Source of the DNA: an uncultured Oscillospiraceae bacterium
GTDB lineage: Bacteria > Bacillota > Clostridia > Oscillospirales > Oscillospiraceae
Direction of reading: 5' to 3'
Assembly (NCBI GenBank): GCA_934660965.1
Contig: CAKUIM010000002.1
Location: 62,001-126,000 of the forward strand
DNA length: 64,000 nt
The translations under genes and the position numbers were made by a program. The notes below the pieces were generated by a model. That model was not told the origin of the DNA. It saw only the letters and a program-made list of their open reading frames with translations, and did no database searches. Shown here one piece after another: positions 15,917-24,189 of the stretch; position 1 is the stretch's first letter, and each line of letters begins with the position of its first letter.

Positions 15917-17077
15917 TTACTCCATTTCGTAGATGCCGGCAGCCCCCTGGCCGCCGCCGATGCACATGGTGATCAGGGCATACTTGCCGCCGGTGCGCTG
16001 CAGCTCGCTGAACGCCTTGCAGCTGAGGAAGGCGCCGGTGGCGCCCATCGGGTGGCCCAGCGCCATGGCGCCGCCGTTGGGGTTGACGCGCTCATAGGGG
16101 AACTTCAGGTCACGGATACAGGCCAGGGCCTGGGCGGCAAAGGCCTCGTTGAGCTCGATGACATCCATGTCGTCCACGGTCAGGCCGGTCTTGGCCATGA
16201 CCTTGGGCACAGCCTTGATGGGGCCGAGGCCCATCAGGCCGGCGGGCACGCCGCCCACGGCGAAGCCCACGAACTTGGCGATGGGCTTGTAGCCCAGCTT
16301 CTCGGCGACCTCGCGGGCCATGAGCACCAGGAAGCTGGCGCCGTCGGTCATCTGGGAGGAGGTGGCGGCGGTGACGACGCCGTCGGGCTTGAAGCAGGGC
16401 TTGAGCTTGGCAAGGCCCTCCAGGGTGGTGCCGGGACGGATGCCCTCATCCTCGGTGACGACGACTTCCTTCCCGTCAATCTCCACGGTGATGGGGATGA
16501 TCTCGGGCTTGAACTTGCCGGCGGCCTGGGCGGCGGCGGCCTTGGCGTGGCTCTCCACGGCCATCTGGTCCATTTCCTCGCGGGTGATGCCGTACTTGGC
16601 GGCCACGTTCTCGGCGGTCATGCCCATGGGGATATAGGTGTCGGGCTTCATCTCAATGAGCTTGGCGTCGGTGTTGGCCATATTGGGGTTCATGTTCATG
16701 CCGGTCATGCGCTCCACGCCGCCGGCCACCACGATGTCCATCTGGCCGGCCATAATGGCGTTGGCGGCGGTGGCGATGGCCTGCAGGCCGGAGGAGCAGA
16801 AGCGGTTGACGGTCTGGCCGGTGACGTCGTCGGACAGGCCGGCGCGCTGCGCCACCAGGCGGGCAATATTAAAGAAGCACTCGCCCTCGGGGGTGGCGCA
16901 GCCCATGATCACGTCATCGATCTTATCGCGGTCAAGGCCGGGCAGCCGGTCCAGGACGCCCATAAGGGTCTGGGCGGAGTACTCCACCGGGTGCATATTT
17001 GCAAAGGAGCCCTTGTTTGCACGGGCCATAGGAGAGCGGCCGAAGGCGACGACCACTGCATCTCTTGCGTTCTTCAT
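15917..17077 (-). CDS. acetyl-CoA C-acetyltransferase (thiolase)
   Basis: 386 residues. All thiolase landmarks are present: acyl-binding C94 in NRFCSSGLQAI, H342 in ALGHPMGATG and C372 in MCIGGGQGA. Start 17077 (MKNARDAVVVAFGRSP) follows AGAAAGGATT; a longer frame of 29 extra codons has no ribosome site and an unlikely N-terminus. In this operon it would split acetoacetyl-CoA, formed from the acetoacetate that BKACE releases, into two acetyl-CoA. It could also run the other way as the first step to butyrate. Confidence 0.93.
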   Translation of the reverse strand: MKNARDAVVVAFGRSPMARANKGSFANMHPVEYSAQTLMGVLDRLPGLDRDKIDDVIMGCATPEGECFFNIARLVAQRAGLSDDVTGQTVNRFCSSGLQAIATAANAIMAGQMDIVVAGGVERMTGMNMNPNMANTDAKLIEMKPDTYIPMGMTAENVAAKYGITREEMDQMAVESHAKAAAAQAAGKFKPEIIPITVEIDGKEVVVTEDEGIRPGTTLEGLAKLKPCFKPDGVVTAATSSQMTDGASFLVLMAREVAEKLGYKPIAKFVGFAVGGVPAGLMGLGPIKAVPKVMAKTGLTVDDMDVIELNEAFAAQALACIRDLKFPYERVNPNGGAMALGHPMGATGAFLSCKAFSELQRTGGKYALITMCIGGGQGAAGIYEME

Positions 17078-17122
17078 CTGGTTCAAATCCTTTCTGTTTC
17101 TGGTTCTGCCATGCGCTGAAAT

Positions 17123-17169
17123 CCATAATGACGGGGACGCGCAGGCTATGAGCGTCCCCGTCATTATGG
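17123..17169. other. intergenic hairpin, BKACE-thiolase
   Basis: Perfect 18-base-pair stem CCATAATGACGGGGACGC/GCGTCCCCGTCATTATGG with an 11-base loop, beginning 6 bases after the BKACE 1 stop. No T-run follows on the minus strand. Confidence 0.7.
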
Positions 17170-17174
17170 CCTAT

Positions 17175-18029
17175 TTACCAGGACTTGCGGGTGATGCCCA
17201 GGATCTCGCGGGCCTCATCGGCGGTGGCGATCTCGCGGCCGAAGGTGGTGGCCACCTGCACGGCGCGCTTGACCAGGGCCTCGTTGGAGGCCTTCACGCC
17301 CCGGGACAGGTAGACGTTGTCCTCCAGGCCCACGCGCAGCATATCGCAGCCGGCGGCCAGGGCGGCGTACATCACGGGCATATGGGCGGTGCCGATGCCG
17401 GTGGCGGACCAGGTGGCGCCCTCGGGGAGCATGTTGCGCAGGAACACCACGTTGTCGATGGTGCCTTCCATGGCGCCGCCAACGCCCAGCACGAACTGAT
17501 AGTGGGCGGGAGCCTTCAGCAGGCCCTCCTTGATGTAGGTCTGGGTGGAGCGGATGTGGCCGGAGTCAAAGACCTCGATCTCGGGCTTGACGTCGCACTC
17601 CAGGGCGACCTTGCCGGCCAGACGCAGGAAGTCGGGGCTGTTGTCGTAGATAAACGCATCGTCCCAGTTGAAGCTGCCCACGTCATAGGACATCATCTCG
17701 GGCTTGAGCTTCTGGATGTGAGCCACGCGCTCTTCCTTGGTGCAGTTCATGGCGCCGGAGGTGGTCAGGTTGATGATCACATCCACACCGGCCTCCTGGC
17801 AGGCGGCCTTGGTCTTTTCAAAGATCTCGGTGAACACGTCGGCGCTCATGGTGCCCTTGGCGTTGATGTCGCGGGCGTGCAGATGGACGGCGGCGGCACC
17901 GGCCTTAGCGCAGCGGACCACGTCGGCGGCAATCTCATCAGGGGTGATGGGATGGTTGGGGCTCTTCTCCTTGGGGGTGACAGCGCCGGTGAGCGCCGCG
18001 CAGATGATAACCTTATTGGATTTTGCCAT
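17175..18029 (-). CDS. BKACE family beta-keto acid cleavage enzyme 1 (DUF849)
   Basis: 284 residues of the BKACE/Kce family, which converts a beta-keto acid plus acetyl-CoA into acetoacetate plus the CoA ester of the shortened acid. The Zn ligands are H49 and H51 in AAAVHLHARD and E236 in VGLEDN. The N-terminal motif ALTGAVTPKEKSP carries the acidic residue (E21) that in the lysine-fermentation enzyme Kce lies near the substrate side chain. A GGAGACG site precedes ATG. It sits 89 bases after its paralogue. The substrate is unknown: amino-keto acids such as 3-keto-5-aminohexanoate and 3-dehydrocarnitine are known for the family. Confidence 0.92.
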   Translation of the reverse strand: MAKSNKVIICAALTGAVTPKEKSPNHPITPDEIAADVVRCAKAGAAAVHLHARDINAKGTMSADVFTEIFEKTKAACQEAGVDVIINLTTSGAMNCTKEERVAHIQKLKPEMMSYDVGSFNWDDAFIYDNSPDFLRLAGKVALECDVKPEIEVFDSGHIRSTQTYIKEGLLKAPAHYQFVLGVGGAMEGTIDNVVFLRNMLPEGATWSATGIGTAHMPVMYAALAAGCDMLRVGLEDNVYLSRGVKASNEALVKRAVQVATTFGREIATADEAREILGITRKSW

Positions 18030-18118
18030 AGTTGACGTCTCCTTTCAGTATTTTCCGGCCGCAGGAGCCGGATGCATCTGGCAATGCCGCCCGTTTTTCA
18101 GCAGAGCGGCGGCGGCAT

Positions 18119-19030
18119 TCAGTTCCACCCTGCCAGCTGTTTGGTTTGAATTCCCAATCTATTGCAGATCGCGTCCCCTTCGAACGCGGGAATCCCGAGC
18201 ATTTCGCGGGCCTGCGCCGGGGTCGCCGGCCGGCCGCCGTACATCCGCACGGCGTCTGCCGCACGCTTGACCAGCATCATGTTGGTGGCACGGATGGTGG
18301 TGCCGTCCTCGTCAACGCCGAACACCGTGGTGTCCTCCATACCCACCCGCACATGGCCGCCCAGGGCGATGGCCGCGTACAGCATGGGCATATGGGCCTC
18401 CCCCACGCCGAAGGCGGACCAGGTGCTGCCCCGGGGCAGGCGCTCCACCAGATAGGCGAGGTTGCCCACCGTGGGCTCGATCCCTCCGGGCACCCCCAGG
18501 CACAGCTGGTAGTGGCACGGGATGGCAAGGCTGCCGCAAGCGGCAAAATAGCGGGCGGCTGCAAGCATGCCGGTATCAAAGATGTGAACCTCCGGCTTGA
18601 TGCCCCGCTGGAGGTAGAGCGAGCCGAGGGCCTTGAGAAACTCCGGGCTGTTAACGCACAGAGTCTCCGGCAGCAGGTTGAAGGATCCCGCCGAAAAAGA
18701 GCCCATCTCCACGCCGTCCAGCTGCCGGAACAGCTCAAGGCGCATCCTGTCCGTCTCGCCGGGGCCGCCGGAGGAGGCGCAGTCGATAATGACGTCGCAG
18801 TCCCGCCGTTCACGGATGAGCCGGATGGTCTTGGCGAACATGGCCGGATCGGCTGTCTCGGCGCCGGTACTGTCGCGCATATGCAGATGAACGATGGCCG
18901 CCCCCTGCTTCCAGCAGGCGTATGCGTCCTCGGCGATCTGCTCTGGGGTGGTGGGGATATCGTAGCCCATCGGGGCGACGCTGCCCGTCAGCGCGGCTGT
19001 AATAATGGTTTTCTTCATGCGGTGCGCCAC
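18119..19030 (-). CDS. BKACE family beta-keto acid cleavage enzyme 2 (DUF849)
   Basis: 303 residues with a GTG start at 19030, chosen for AGGAG 7 bases upstream; an ATG at 19018 (MKKTIITAALTG) is the alternative. Zn ligands H48 and H50 in AAIVHLHMRD and E232 in VGMEDT. The N-terminal loop reads ALTGSVAPMGYD, so the TPKE acidic residue of BKACE 1 is missing. This suggests a different, perhaps uncharged, substrate side chain. There is also a C-terminal extension of about 20 residues (FEGDAICNRLGIQTKQLAGW). A second BKACE in the same operon means either two substrates or a mixed oligomer. Confidence 0.92.
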   Translation of the reverse strand: MAHRMKKTIITAALTGSVAPMGYDIPTTPEQIAEDAYACWKQGAAIVHLHMRDSTGAETADPAMFAKTIRLIRERRDCDVIIDCASSGGPGETDRMRLELFRQLDGVEMGSFSAGSFNLLPETLCVNSPEFLKALGSLYLQRGIKPEVHIFDTGMLAAARYFAACGSLAIPCHYQLCLGVPGGIEPTVGNLAYLVERLPRGSTWSAFGVGEAHMPMLYAAIALGGHVRVGMEDTTVFGVDEDGTTIRATNMMLVKRAADAVRMYGGRPATPAQAREMLGIPAFEGDAICNRLGIQTKQLAGWN

Positions 19031-19132
19031 GCTTCCTCTCCTACAATATACTACAACAATTTTGGCAGTGCAATCACCAATACGTGGTATGTTTTACACC
19101 TTTCCCGTCTATTTGCCGAAAAAAGATATGAG

Positions 19133-19159
19133 TTCCCGCCCCGCTGCGCAGGGCGGGAA
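19133..19159. other. intergenic hairpin, livF-BKACE 2
   Basis: Nine-base-pair stem TTCCCGCCC/GGGCGGGAA with 9-base loop; on the minus strand a T-run (ATCTTTTTTC) comes about 9 bases later. Perhaps a partial terminator that lowers expression of the genes beyond livF. The rest of 19031-19200 shows nothing else. Confidence 0.45.
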
Positions 19160-19200
19160 TCATGATAAAGCCGGGTGATCGGGCAAAGCCAATCCTTCTC

Positions 19201-19905
19201 TCAAATGCCCAGGTAGGCCCGCTTGACTTCCTCATTGCGCATGAGCTCGTCGGCGGGACCGTCCACCACGTTGTGGCCGATCTCGATGACGTAGGCCCGG
19301 TCCACAATCTCCAGGGAGGACATGACGTTCTGCTCCACCAGGAGGATGGTCACCCCCTTGTTGTTGATCTCCTTGAGCTTGTCGAAGATGCTGCTCACCA
19401 CGATGGGGGCAAGGCCCAGGGACGGCTCGTCGAGCATGAGGATTTTGGGGCACTGCATGAGGCCCCGGGCGATGGCGCACATCTGCTGCTCGCCGCCGGA
19501 CATGGAGCTGGCCATCTGGTTGCGCCGCTCGTAGAGCTTGGGGAACATACTAAAGCAGAAGTCCAGGTTCTCCTGGCGGCGCTCCCGGCAGTGGGGCAGG
19601 TAGGAGCCCACGAGCATATTGTCGTACACGCTCAGGAAGGGGAAAAGCTTGCGCCCTTCGGGCACCTGGATGATGCCGCGCTTGACGCGCAGGTGGGGCG
19701 GGACCTGGGAAATGTCCTCCCCCTCGAAGTACACCTTGCCCTTGACAAGCTTCGTCAGGCCCGAAACGGTGTTGATGGTGGTGGTCTTGCCGGCGCCGTT
19801 GCCGCCCAGCAGTGCAATCATCTCACCCTCATTGAGCTCCAGGGAGATGCCGCGCAGGGCCTCGGAGTTGCCGTAATTTACATAAATATCATCAATTTTC
19901 AGCAT
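19201..19905 (-). CDS. livF: LIV-type ABC transporter ATPase LivF
   Basis: 234 residues, the usual LivF length. Walker A GGNGAGKTTT, signature SGGEQQM, Walker B ILMLDEPSLGLAP. Start 19905 (MLKIDDIYVNYG) lies inside the end of livG with a GGGGAGAAG site, so the two genes overlap by 14 bases. Works with LivG as the ATPase pair driving LivHM. Last of the five transporter genes. Confidence 0.95.
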   Translation of the reverse strand: MLKIDDIYVNYGNSEALRGISLELNEGEMIALLGGNGAGKTTTINTVSGLTKLVKGKVYFEGEDISQVPPHLRVKRGIIQVPEGRKLFPFLSVYDNMLVGSYLPHCRERRQENLDFCFSMFPKLYERRNQMASSMSGGEQQMCAIARGLMQCPKILMLDEPSLGLAPIVVSSIFDKLKEINNKGVTILLVEQNVMSSLEIVDRAYVIEIGHNVVDGPADELMRNEEVKRAYLGI

Positions 19906-20629
19906 GTTTCTTCTCCCCAAAGTAAGAACTGATGACCGCGGGATTCTGCGAGACCTCCCTGGGCGTGCCCTCGGCAATGAGCTTGCCCTGGTTGAGCACG
20001 TACATCCGGTCGGAGATGTTCATGATGACCCGCATGACATGTTCGATGATGATGATGCTGATGCCGCTGCCACGGATGTCGGTGACCAGCTTCATGAAGG
20101 CGGGGTGCTCCTTGGGGTTGACGCCCGCGGTGACTTCGTCGAGAAGCAGCACCTCCGGCTCGGTGGCCAGGGCCTTGGCGACCTCCATACGCTTCATCTG
20201 GGTCAGGGTCAGGTTATTGCCCCGGACGTCGCGGATGTCATAGAGCTCGGTGAACTTCAAAACCTCTTCGGCCTTGGCCCGGGCGTCGTCATACTTGGGG
20301 TAGCGCAGGAAGGCACCCACCATGACATTGTCGATCACGGACAGGTTGGTGAAGGGCTGCACCAGCTGATAGGTACGGCCCACGCCCAGCCTGCACACGG
20401 CGTTGGCCGGCTTGTTCTGAATGGGCTGGCCCTTGAAGAGGATCTCGCCGGAGGTCACGCTCAGCGCGCCGGAGAGCATATTGAACAGGGTGGTCTTGCC
20501 CGCGCCGTTGGCGCCGATCAGGCCCAGGATCTCACCCCGGTTGAGGTGGATGTTGACGTCCTCGTTGGCGGTCAGGCCGCCGAACTTCTTCGTCACATGC
20601 TGTACGTCCAGAATCACTTCATCCGCCAT
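19892..20629 (-). CDS. livG: LIV-type ABC transporter ATPase LivG
   Basis: 245 residues. Walker A GANGAGKTTL, Q-loop region, signature LTLTQMKRMEVAKAL (a degenerate LSxGQ, normal for LivG) and Walker B EVLLLDEVTAGVNP. The C-terminal RMYVLNQGKLIAEGTP is typical. The stop of livM abuts the start here (20630/20629), showing tight translational coupling. Confidence 0.95.
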   Translation of the reverse strand: MADEVILDVQHVTKKFGGLTANEDVNIHLNRGEILGLIGANGAGKTTLFNMLSGALSVTSGEILFKGQPIQNKPANAVCRLGVGRTYQLVQPFTNLSVIDNVMVGAFLRYPKYDDARAKAEEVLKFTELYDIRDVRGNNLTLTQMKRMEVAKALATEPEVLLLDEVTAGVNPKEHPAFMKLVTDIRGSGISIIIIEHVMRVIMNISDRMYVLNQGKLIAEGTPREVSQNPAVISSYFGEKKHAEN

Positions 20630-21655
20630 TTAGCCCACCTCCTTTTTTTCAGCGGCCGGCTTGCTCCGCTTGGAGAAGAAAGCCTTGATGTGCTCCGAGA
20701 TCCAGGGGAAGATGCCCTTGGGCATGAAGTAGATGACCAGCATCATAATGAGGCCGTAAACTGCGGTGGGGATGCCGGAGGCGTTGGTACCCAGCGCGCC
20801 GCGCAGGCCCTCACTGATGGGGTAGAGCACCAGGGCGCCCAGCACGGGGCCCCAGACGGAGCCGATGCCGCCGATGACCGCGTACATCATAATCTCGATG
20901 GAGAAGGCAGCGCCCAGGATGCGGTTGGGGTCGATGTACATGATGAGCATCAGGTAGAAGCTGCCGCCAAGGGCAGTGAGGAAGGCGCTCATGGCCTGGG
21001 CCTTGAGCTTGAAGCTGGTGGTGTTCACGCCCAGGGCCTCCGCCGCCTCCTGGTTAGTGGTGATGGCGGAGAAGTAATAGCCGGTCTTGGAATACTGAAG
21101 GAAGATGCTGATGAAGATGACCACAGCCAGCAGCACCAGAATCATATAGTAGTAGGACATCTTGCTCTCAAACTGGATGTTGCCCACGCCGCCCCTCCAG
21201 GGGATACGAAGGCCCACAGAGGCACCCAGGTCGAAGCCGAATATTTTCTGCTCGTTGCAGATGACCAGCCGGAAGAGGCTGAGCACTGCGCCCGTGCACA
21301 GACAGTAGTAGGAGCCGCGCAGCTTGAAGCAGGGGTAGCTGACGATAATGGAGATAATCGCCGCCACAAGGGCGCCCGCCACCATGCTGATCCACGGGGA
21401 GATATTGCCGTACTTAAACATAGCAGCCGTGATATATGCGCCAAGGCCCATATAGAGGCCGTTGCCCAGGGAGAAGTGGCCGCAGAAGCCGCCTAGGATG
21501 TTCCAGCTGCTGGAGAGGAAGGCATAGAGCATCATCATGCAGAAGGTATGCAGGGTGTACTCCGTGCGCGCCGCCAGCGGAACGAGAGCTGCAAGCACAG
21601 CAAAGATGATGAGGCTCTTATAGCGCGTCCAGATTCTGCACTTTTTCATCGTCAT
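20630..21655 (-). CDS. livM: LIV-type ABC transporter permease LivM
   Basis: 341 residues from the ATG at 21655 (MTMKKCRIW); a GTG at 21664 is possible. About nine hydrophobic segments and the BPD_transp_2 core: FSLGNGLYMGLGAYITAAM and EALGVNTTSFKLKAQAMSAF (the EAA-like loop that contacts the ATPase), then IEIMMYAVIGGIGSVWGPVLGA. Partner of LivH in the membrane channel. The lysine-rich tail faces the cytoplasm. Confidence 0.93.
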   Translation of the reverse strand: MTMKKCRIWTRYKSLIIFAVLAALVPLAARTEYTLHTFCMMMLYAFLSSSWNILGGFCGHFSLGNGLYMGLGAYITAAMFKYGNISPWISMVAGALVAAIISIIVSYPCFKLRGSYYCLCTGAVLSLFRLVICNEQKIFGFDLGASVGLRIPWRGGVGNIQFESKMSYYYMILVLLAVVIFISIFLQYSKTGYYFSAITTNQEAAEALGVNTTSFKLKAQAMSAFLTALGGSFYLMLIMYIDPNRILGAAFSIEIMMYAVIGGIGSVWGPVLGALVLYPISEGLRGALGTNASGIPTAVYGLIMMLVIYFMPKGIFPWISEHIKAFFSKRSKPAAEKKEVG

Positions 21656-21670
21656 TCGCCTCACTTTCCA

Positions 21671-22555
21671 TCAGGTGCTTTCCTTGCCCATCAGGCCGGA
21701 GGGCCGGAAGAGCAGGGTCAGGATAAACAGTGCAAACACCACGACCTGGGCATAGGCCTCGGTCCAGAACAGAGCGCCGAACTTCTCAATCAGGCCGATG
21801 AGGATGCCGCCGATGAGGCAGCCGGGGATACTGCCCTTGCCGCCCAGCACGACGATGATGAAGCACTTATTGCTGTAGGTATTGCCCACCGTGGGATACA
21901 CGGAGGCGTTGGGCACCAGCAGGGAGCCGGAAAGGCCGGTGATGGCAAGGCCGATGCCGAAGGCAAGGGCGTAGATCATCTTGTGGTTGATGCCCATGAG
22001 CTGCGCCACCTGGCGGTTCTGGGCGGTGGCCCGGAGGGCACGGCCGAACTCGGTGCGCTGGATGATGATGTAGAGGATCAGGGTGACGATCATCGCGATG
22101 ACAAAGGAGATCAGCTTGGGCTTGGAGATGATGATGCTGCCCAGCTTGATGGTGGTACTGGTGTACTTGGTGTTCACCGCGATAGACTTGGAGGTGAAGA
22201 TGACCTGTGCGATGTTGGACAGGAAAATGCCAAGGCCGGCGGTGAAGAGCAGGATGGACAGCGGCTCACGGGAGGAGTCCTTGTCCAGCATGCGGTTGAA
22301 GATGACCTTTTGCAGAAAAAAGCCGATGAGGAACATGATAGGCGCGGTGATAAGGAGGGAAAGATACGGGTCAATCCCGAACTGGATGACCGTTTCGAAT
22401 GCGATATACATGGCGACCATCAAAAATTCGCCGTGAGCCCAGTTCATGATCCGCATAAGACCAAAGGCCAGGCTCAATCCGATCGCAATGGTGGAGTATA
22501 CGCCGCCAACCAAAATGCCATCGATCAATGTTTGTCCGATTACTGCTGCGCTCAT
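21671..22555 (-). CDS. livH: LIV-type ABC transporter permease LivH
   Basis: 294 residues, about eight membrane segments, and the LivH signatures LIDGILVGGVYSTIAIGLSL, MNWAHGEF, TAQNRQVAQLMGIN and VVLGGKGSIPGCLIGGILIG. An AAAGGGGAG site precedes the ATG. Separated from livK upstream by about 220 bases that contain a hairpin and a short repeat, which may allow the binding protein to be made in excess of the membrane parts. Confidence 0.95.
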   Translation of the reverse strand: MSAAVIGQTLIDGILVGGVYSTIAIGLSLAFGLMRIMNWAHGEFLMVAMYIAFETVIQFGIDPYLSLLITAPIMFLIGFFLQKVIFNRMLDKDSSREPLSILLFTAGLGIFLSNIAQVIFTSKSIAVNTKYTSTTIKLGSIIISKPKLISFVIAMIVTLILYIIIQRTEFGRALRATAQNRQVAQLMGINHKMIYALAFGIGLAITGLSGSLLVPNASVYPTVGNTYSNKCFIIVVLGGKGSIPGCLIGGILIGLIEKFGALFWTEAYAQVVVFALFILTLLFRPSGLMGKEST

Positions 22556-22654
22556 GGACGCTCCCCTTTCTGCCTCGAGACAGTGTTGATCAGCAGCCTA
22601 TCCTCCGCGGGAGCCGCAGTGCTCCCTCGTTTGAGCTGCCACGGGTACGCCCCC

Positions 22655-22683
22655 CGGCGCCCGGCCTGCAGAGCCGGGCGCCG
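22655..22683. other. hairpin between livK and livH
   Basis: Eleven-base-pair stem CGGCGCCCGGC/GCCGGGCGCCG with a 7-base loop and no T-run. Likely an mRNA-stabilising structure at the 3' side of livK. Confidence 0.55.
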
Positions 22684-22702
22684 AAGGGTGATTTGGTGCT
22701 TG

Positions 22703-22763
22703 GAATATCAGAATGTCAGAATTGCCAGGGTTGTCAGAATGTCAGAATATCAGAATATCAGAG
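22703..22763. repeat. short tandem repeat of TCAGAATR after livK
   Basis: Two tracts of an 8-base unit: TCAGAATG-TCAGAAT, an interruption, then TCAGAATG-TCAGAATA-TCAGAATA-TCAGAG, ending 10 bases from the livK stop. Much more AT-rich than the surroundings. Confidence 0.7.
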
Positions 22764-22773
22764 TCTGCTTTGA

Positions 22774-24093
22774 TTAGCCCGCCGCGCGCTCAGCCCAGGT
22801 GGGAACCGGCCAGACGAGCGTGGTGTCCTCGTCCATGGAGAGAATCTCCCACTTGCCGCCCTGGAACTGGGCGAGCATCATGCCGGCGAAGGCGTTCTGG
22901 TTGTAGCGGGTGCCGTCATCCTCATAGCGGATGCCGCCGAAGGTGCTGTGGAACATCAGGGCGGGGTGGCCGGCGGGGATGTCGGTGGCCTCGAGGGCCT
23001 TGGCGATGTCGTCGCGGCCGGCGCTGTCAGCGCGGTAAATAGCGTCCAGCAGGGAGTACATGCCCAGCCAGCCGTTGGCGAAGGTCTCGTTGGGAACGGT
23101 GGTGTTGGCTTCCTTCATGTAGGCGTTGCAGATCTCGTTGGCCTCGTCGCTCATGGACTCGGGAGAATAGAGCCAGGAACCGGTGTTGAGAACGTACTCG
23201 GCCTTGTCGCCGGCCTGCTGCACATACTCCTCGGTAGAGAAGCCGGCGCCGCAGCCGAAGATAGGCACATCCACCTCATACTCGGCCATCTGGCGGGTGA
23301 AGAGCACGGCGTCCTCGGTGAAGGCGCACACCATGACCATGTCGGCGCCGGAGGCCTTGACCTTGTTCACCACGCCGGACAGGTCGCCGGAGCCGCTGGT
23401 GAAGGGCTCAGCCAGGACGACCTCGATGCCCAGCTCGGGAAACACGTTGGTGCTCTGGTTGTTGTACATGCTGGTGCCGTAGTCGGAGTTCTCATAGACG
23501 TAGGCGACCTTGCTGATGCCGCCGCCGGGCAGGGCCATCATGAACTTGAGGAACTCCATGTAGCTGGCGTTGCCGTCCTTATCGCCCAGGTTGGTGCGAT
23601 AGACATAGGTGTTCTCTTCCTGCATGATGATGTCGGACACGGCGTTGACGATCATGACGGGGACCTTGTACTTGACGGCCAGGGGAGCGATGGCAGCGCC
23701 GGCGCCGCTGTTGTACGGGCCGATAACGGCGTTGACCTTCTCCTCGTTGACCAGGCGCTCGAACTCGGTCACGGCCACGTCGGCGGTGCCGGTGGAGTCG
23801 GCAGTGACCAGCTCGATGTTGAGCTTGCTGGTATCATAGTCGGAATTCTTCAGGAAATGATCCAGCGCATACTTGATGCCGTAGAACTGGTGCTCGGCAT
23901 AGTAGGAGCTGGCGCCGGAGAAGGGCAGCAGCACACCGATCTTGACGTTCTTCACGCCGTCTTCGGCAGGAGCCTGGGAAGTGGTGCCGGGGTTGCTGCT
24001 GGGCTGCTGGGACTCCTTGGAGCCGCCGCCGGAGCAGGCAGCCAGGGAGAGACACATTGCCAGCGCAAGGATCATGGCCAGGATCTTCTTCAT
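22774..24093 (-). CDS. livK: LIV-type ABC transporter substrate-binding lipoprotein
   Basis: 439 residues. Start 24093 (MKKILAMILALAMCLSLAACSGG) follows AAAAGGAGAACC; the lipobox is LSLAAC. A serine/proline linker and a Peripla_BP_6 domain follow (VKIGVLLPFSGASSYYAEHQ, IGPYNSGAGAAIAPLA, VAYVYENSDYGTSMYNNQ). Members bind branched-chain or other amino acids, but also amides, urea and aromatic acids. In this operon the ligand is more likely the pathway substrate than leucine. Confidence 0.92.
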   Translation of the reverse strand: MKKILAMILALAMCLSLAACSGGGSKESQQPSSNPGTTSQAPAEDGVKNVKIGVLLPFSGASSYYAEHQFYGIKYALDHFLKNSDYDTSKLNIELVTADSTGTADVAVTEFERLVNEEKVNAVIGPYNSGAGAAIAPLAVKYKVPVMIVNAVSDIIMQEENTYVYRTNLGDKDGNASYMEFLKFMMALPGGGISKVAYVYENSDYGTSMYNNQSTNVFPELGIEVVLAEPFTSGSGDLSGVVNKVKASGADMVMVCAFTEDAVLFTRQMAEYEVDVPIFGCGAGFSTEEYVQQAGDKAEYVLNTGSWLYSPESMSDEANEICNAYMKEANTTVPNETFANGWLGMYSLLDAIYRADSAGRDDIAKALEATDIPAGHPALMFHSTFGGIRYEDDGTRYNQNAFAGMMLAQFQGGKWEILSMDEDTTLVWPVPTWAERAAG

Positions 24094-24189
24094 TTTTGGT
24101 TCTCCTTTTCCTTTGATTTCTTTGTCCTTTATATCGAGCCGCCTTCTGCGGCCTGGACACAAATTGGAACGTTGGGGCATTGCCCGGTG

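Noticed and set aside
17175..19030. Classical lysine fermentation (kce) cluster
   Set aside because: No lysine 2,3- or 5,6-aminomutase, kdd or kal genes are present in the window, so BKACE alone does not support that pathway.
19133..19159. Terminator splitting the sigma-54 operon after livF
   Set aside because: The stem is short and the T-run is about 9 bases away, and the downstream BKACE genes have no clear promoter of their own in 19031-19200.
20630..24093. Plain branched-chain amino acid uptake
   Set aside because: The family match is clear, but the genes sit in the middle of a sigma-54 catabolic operon, so leucine/isoleucine/valine specificity is not assumed.
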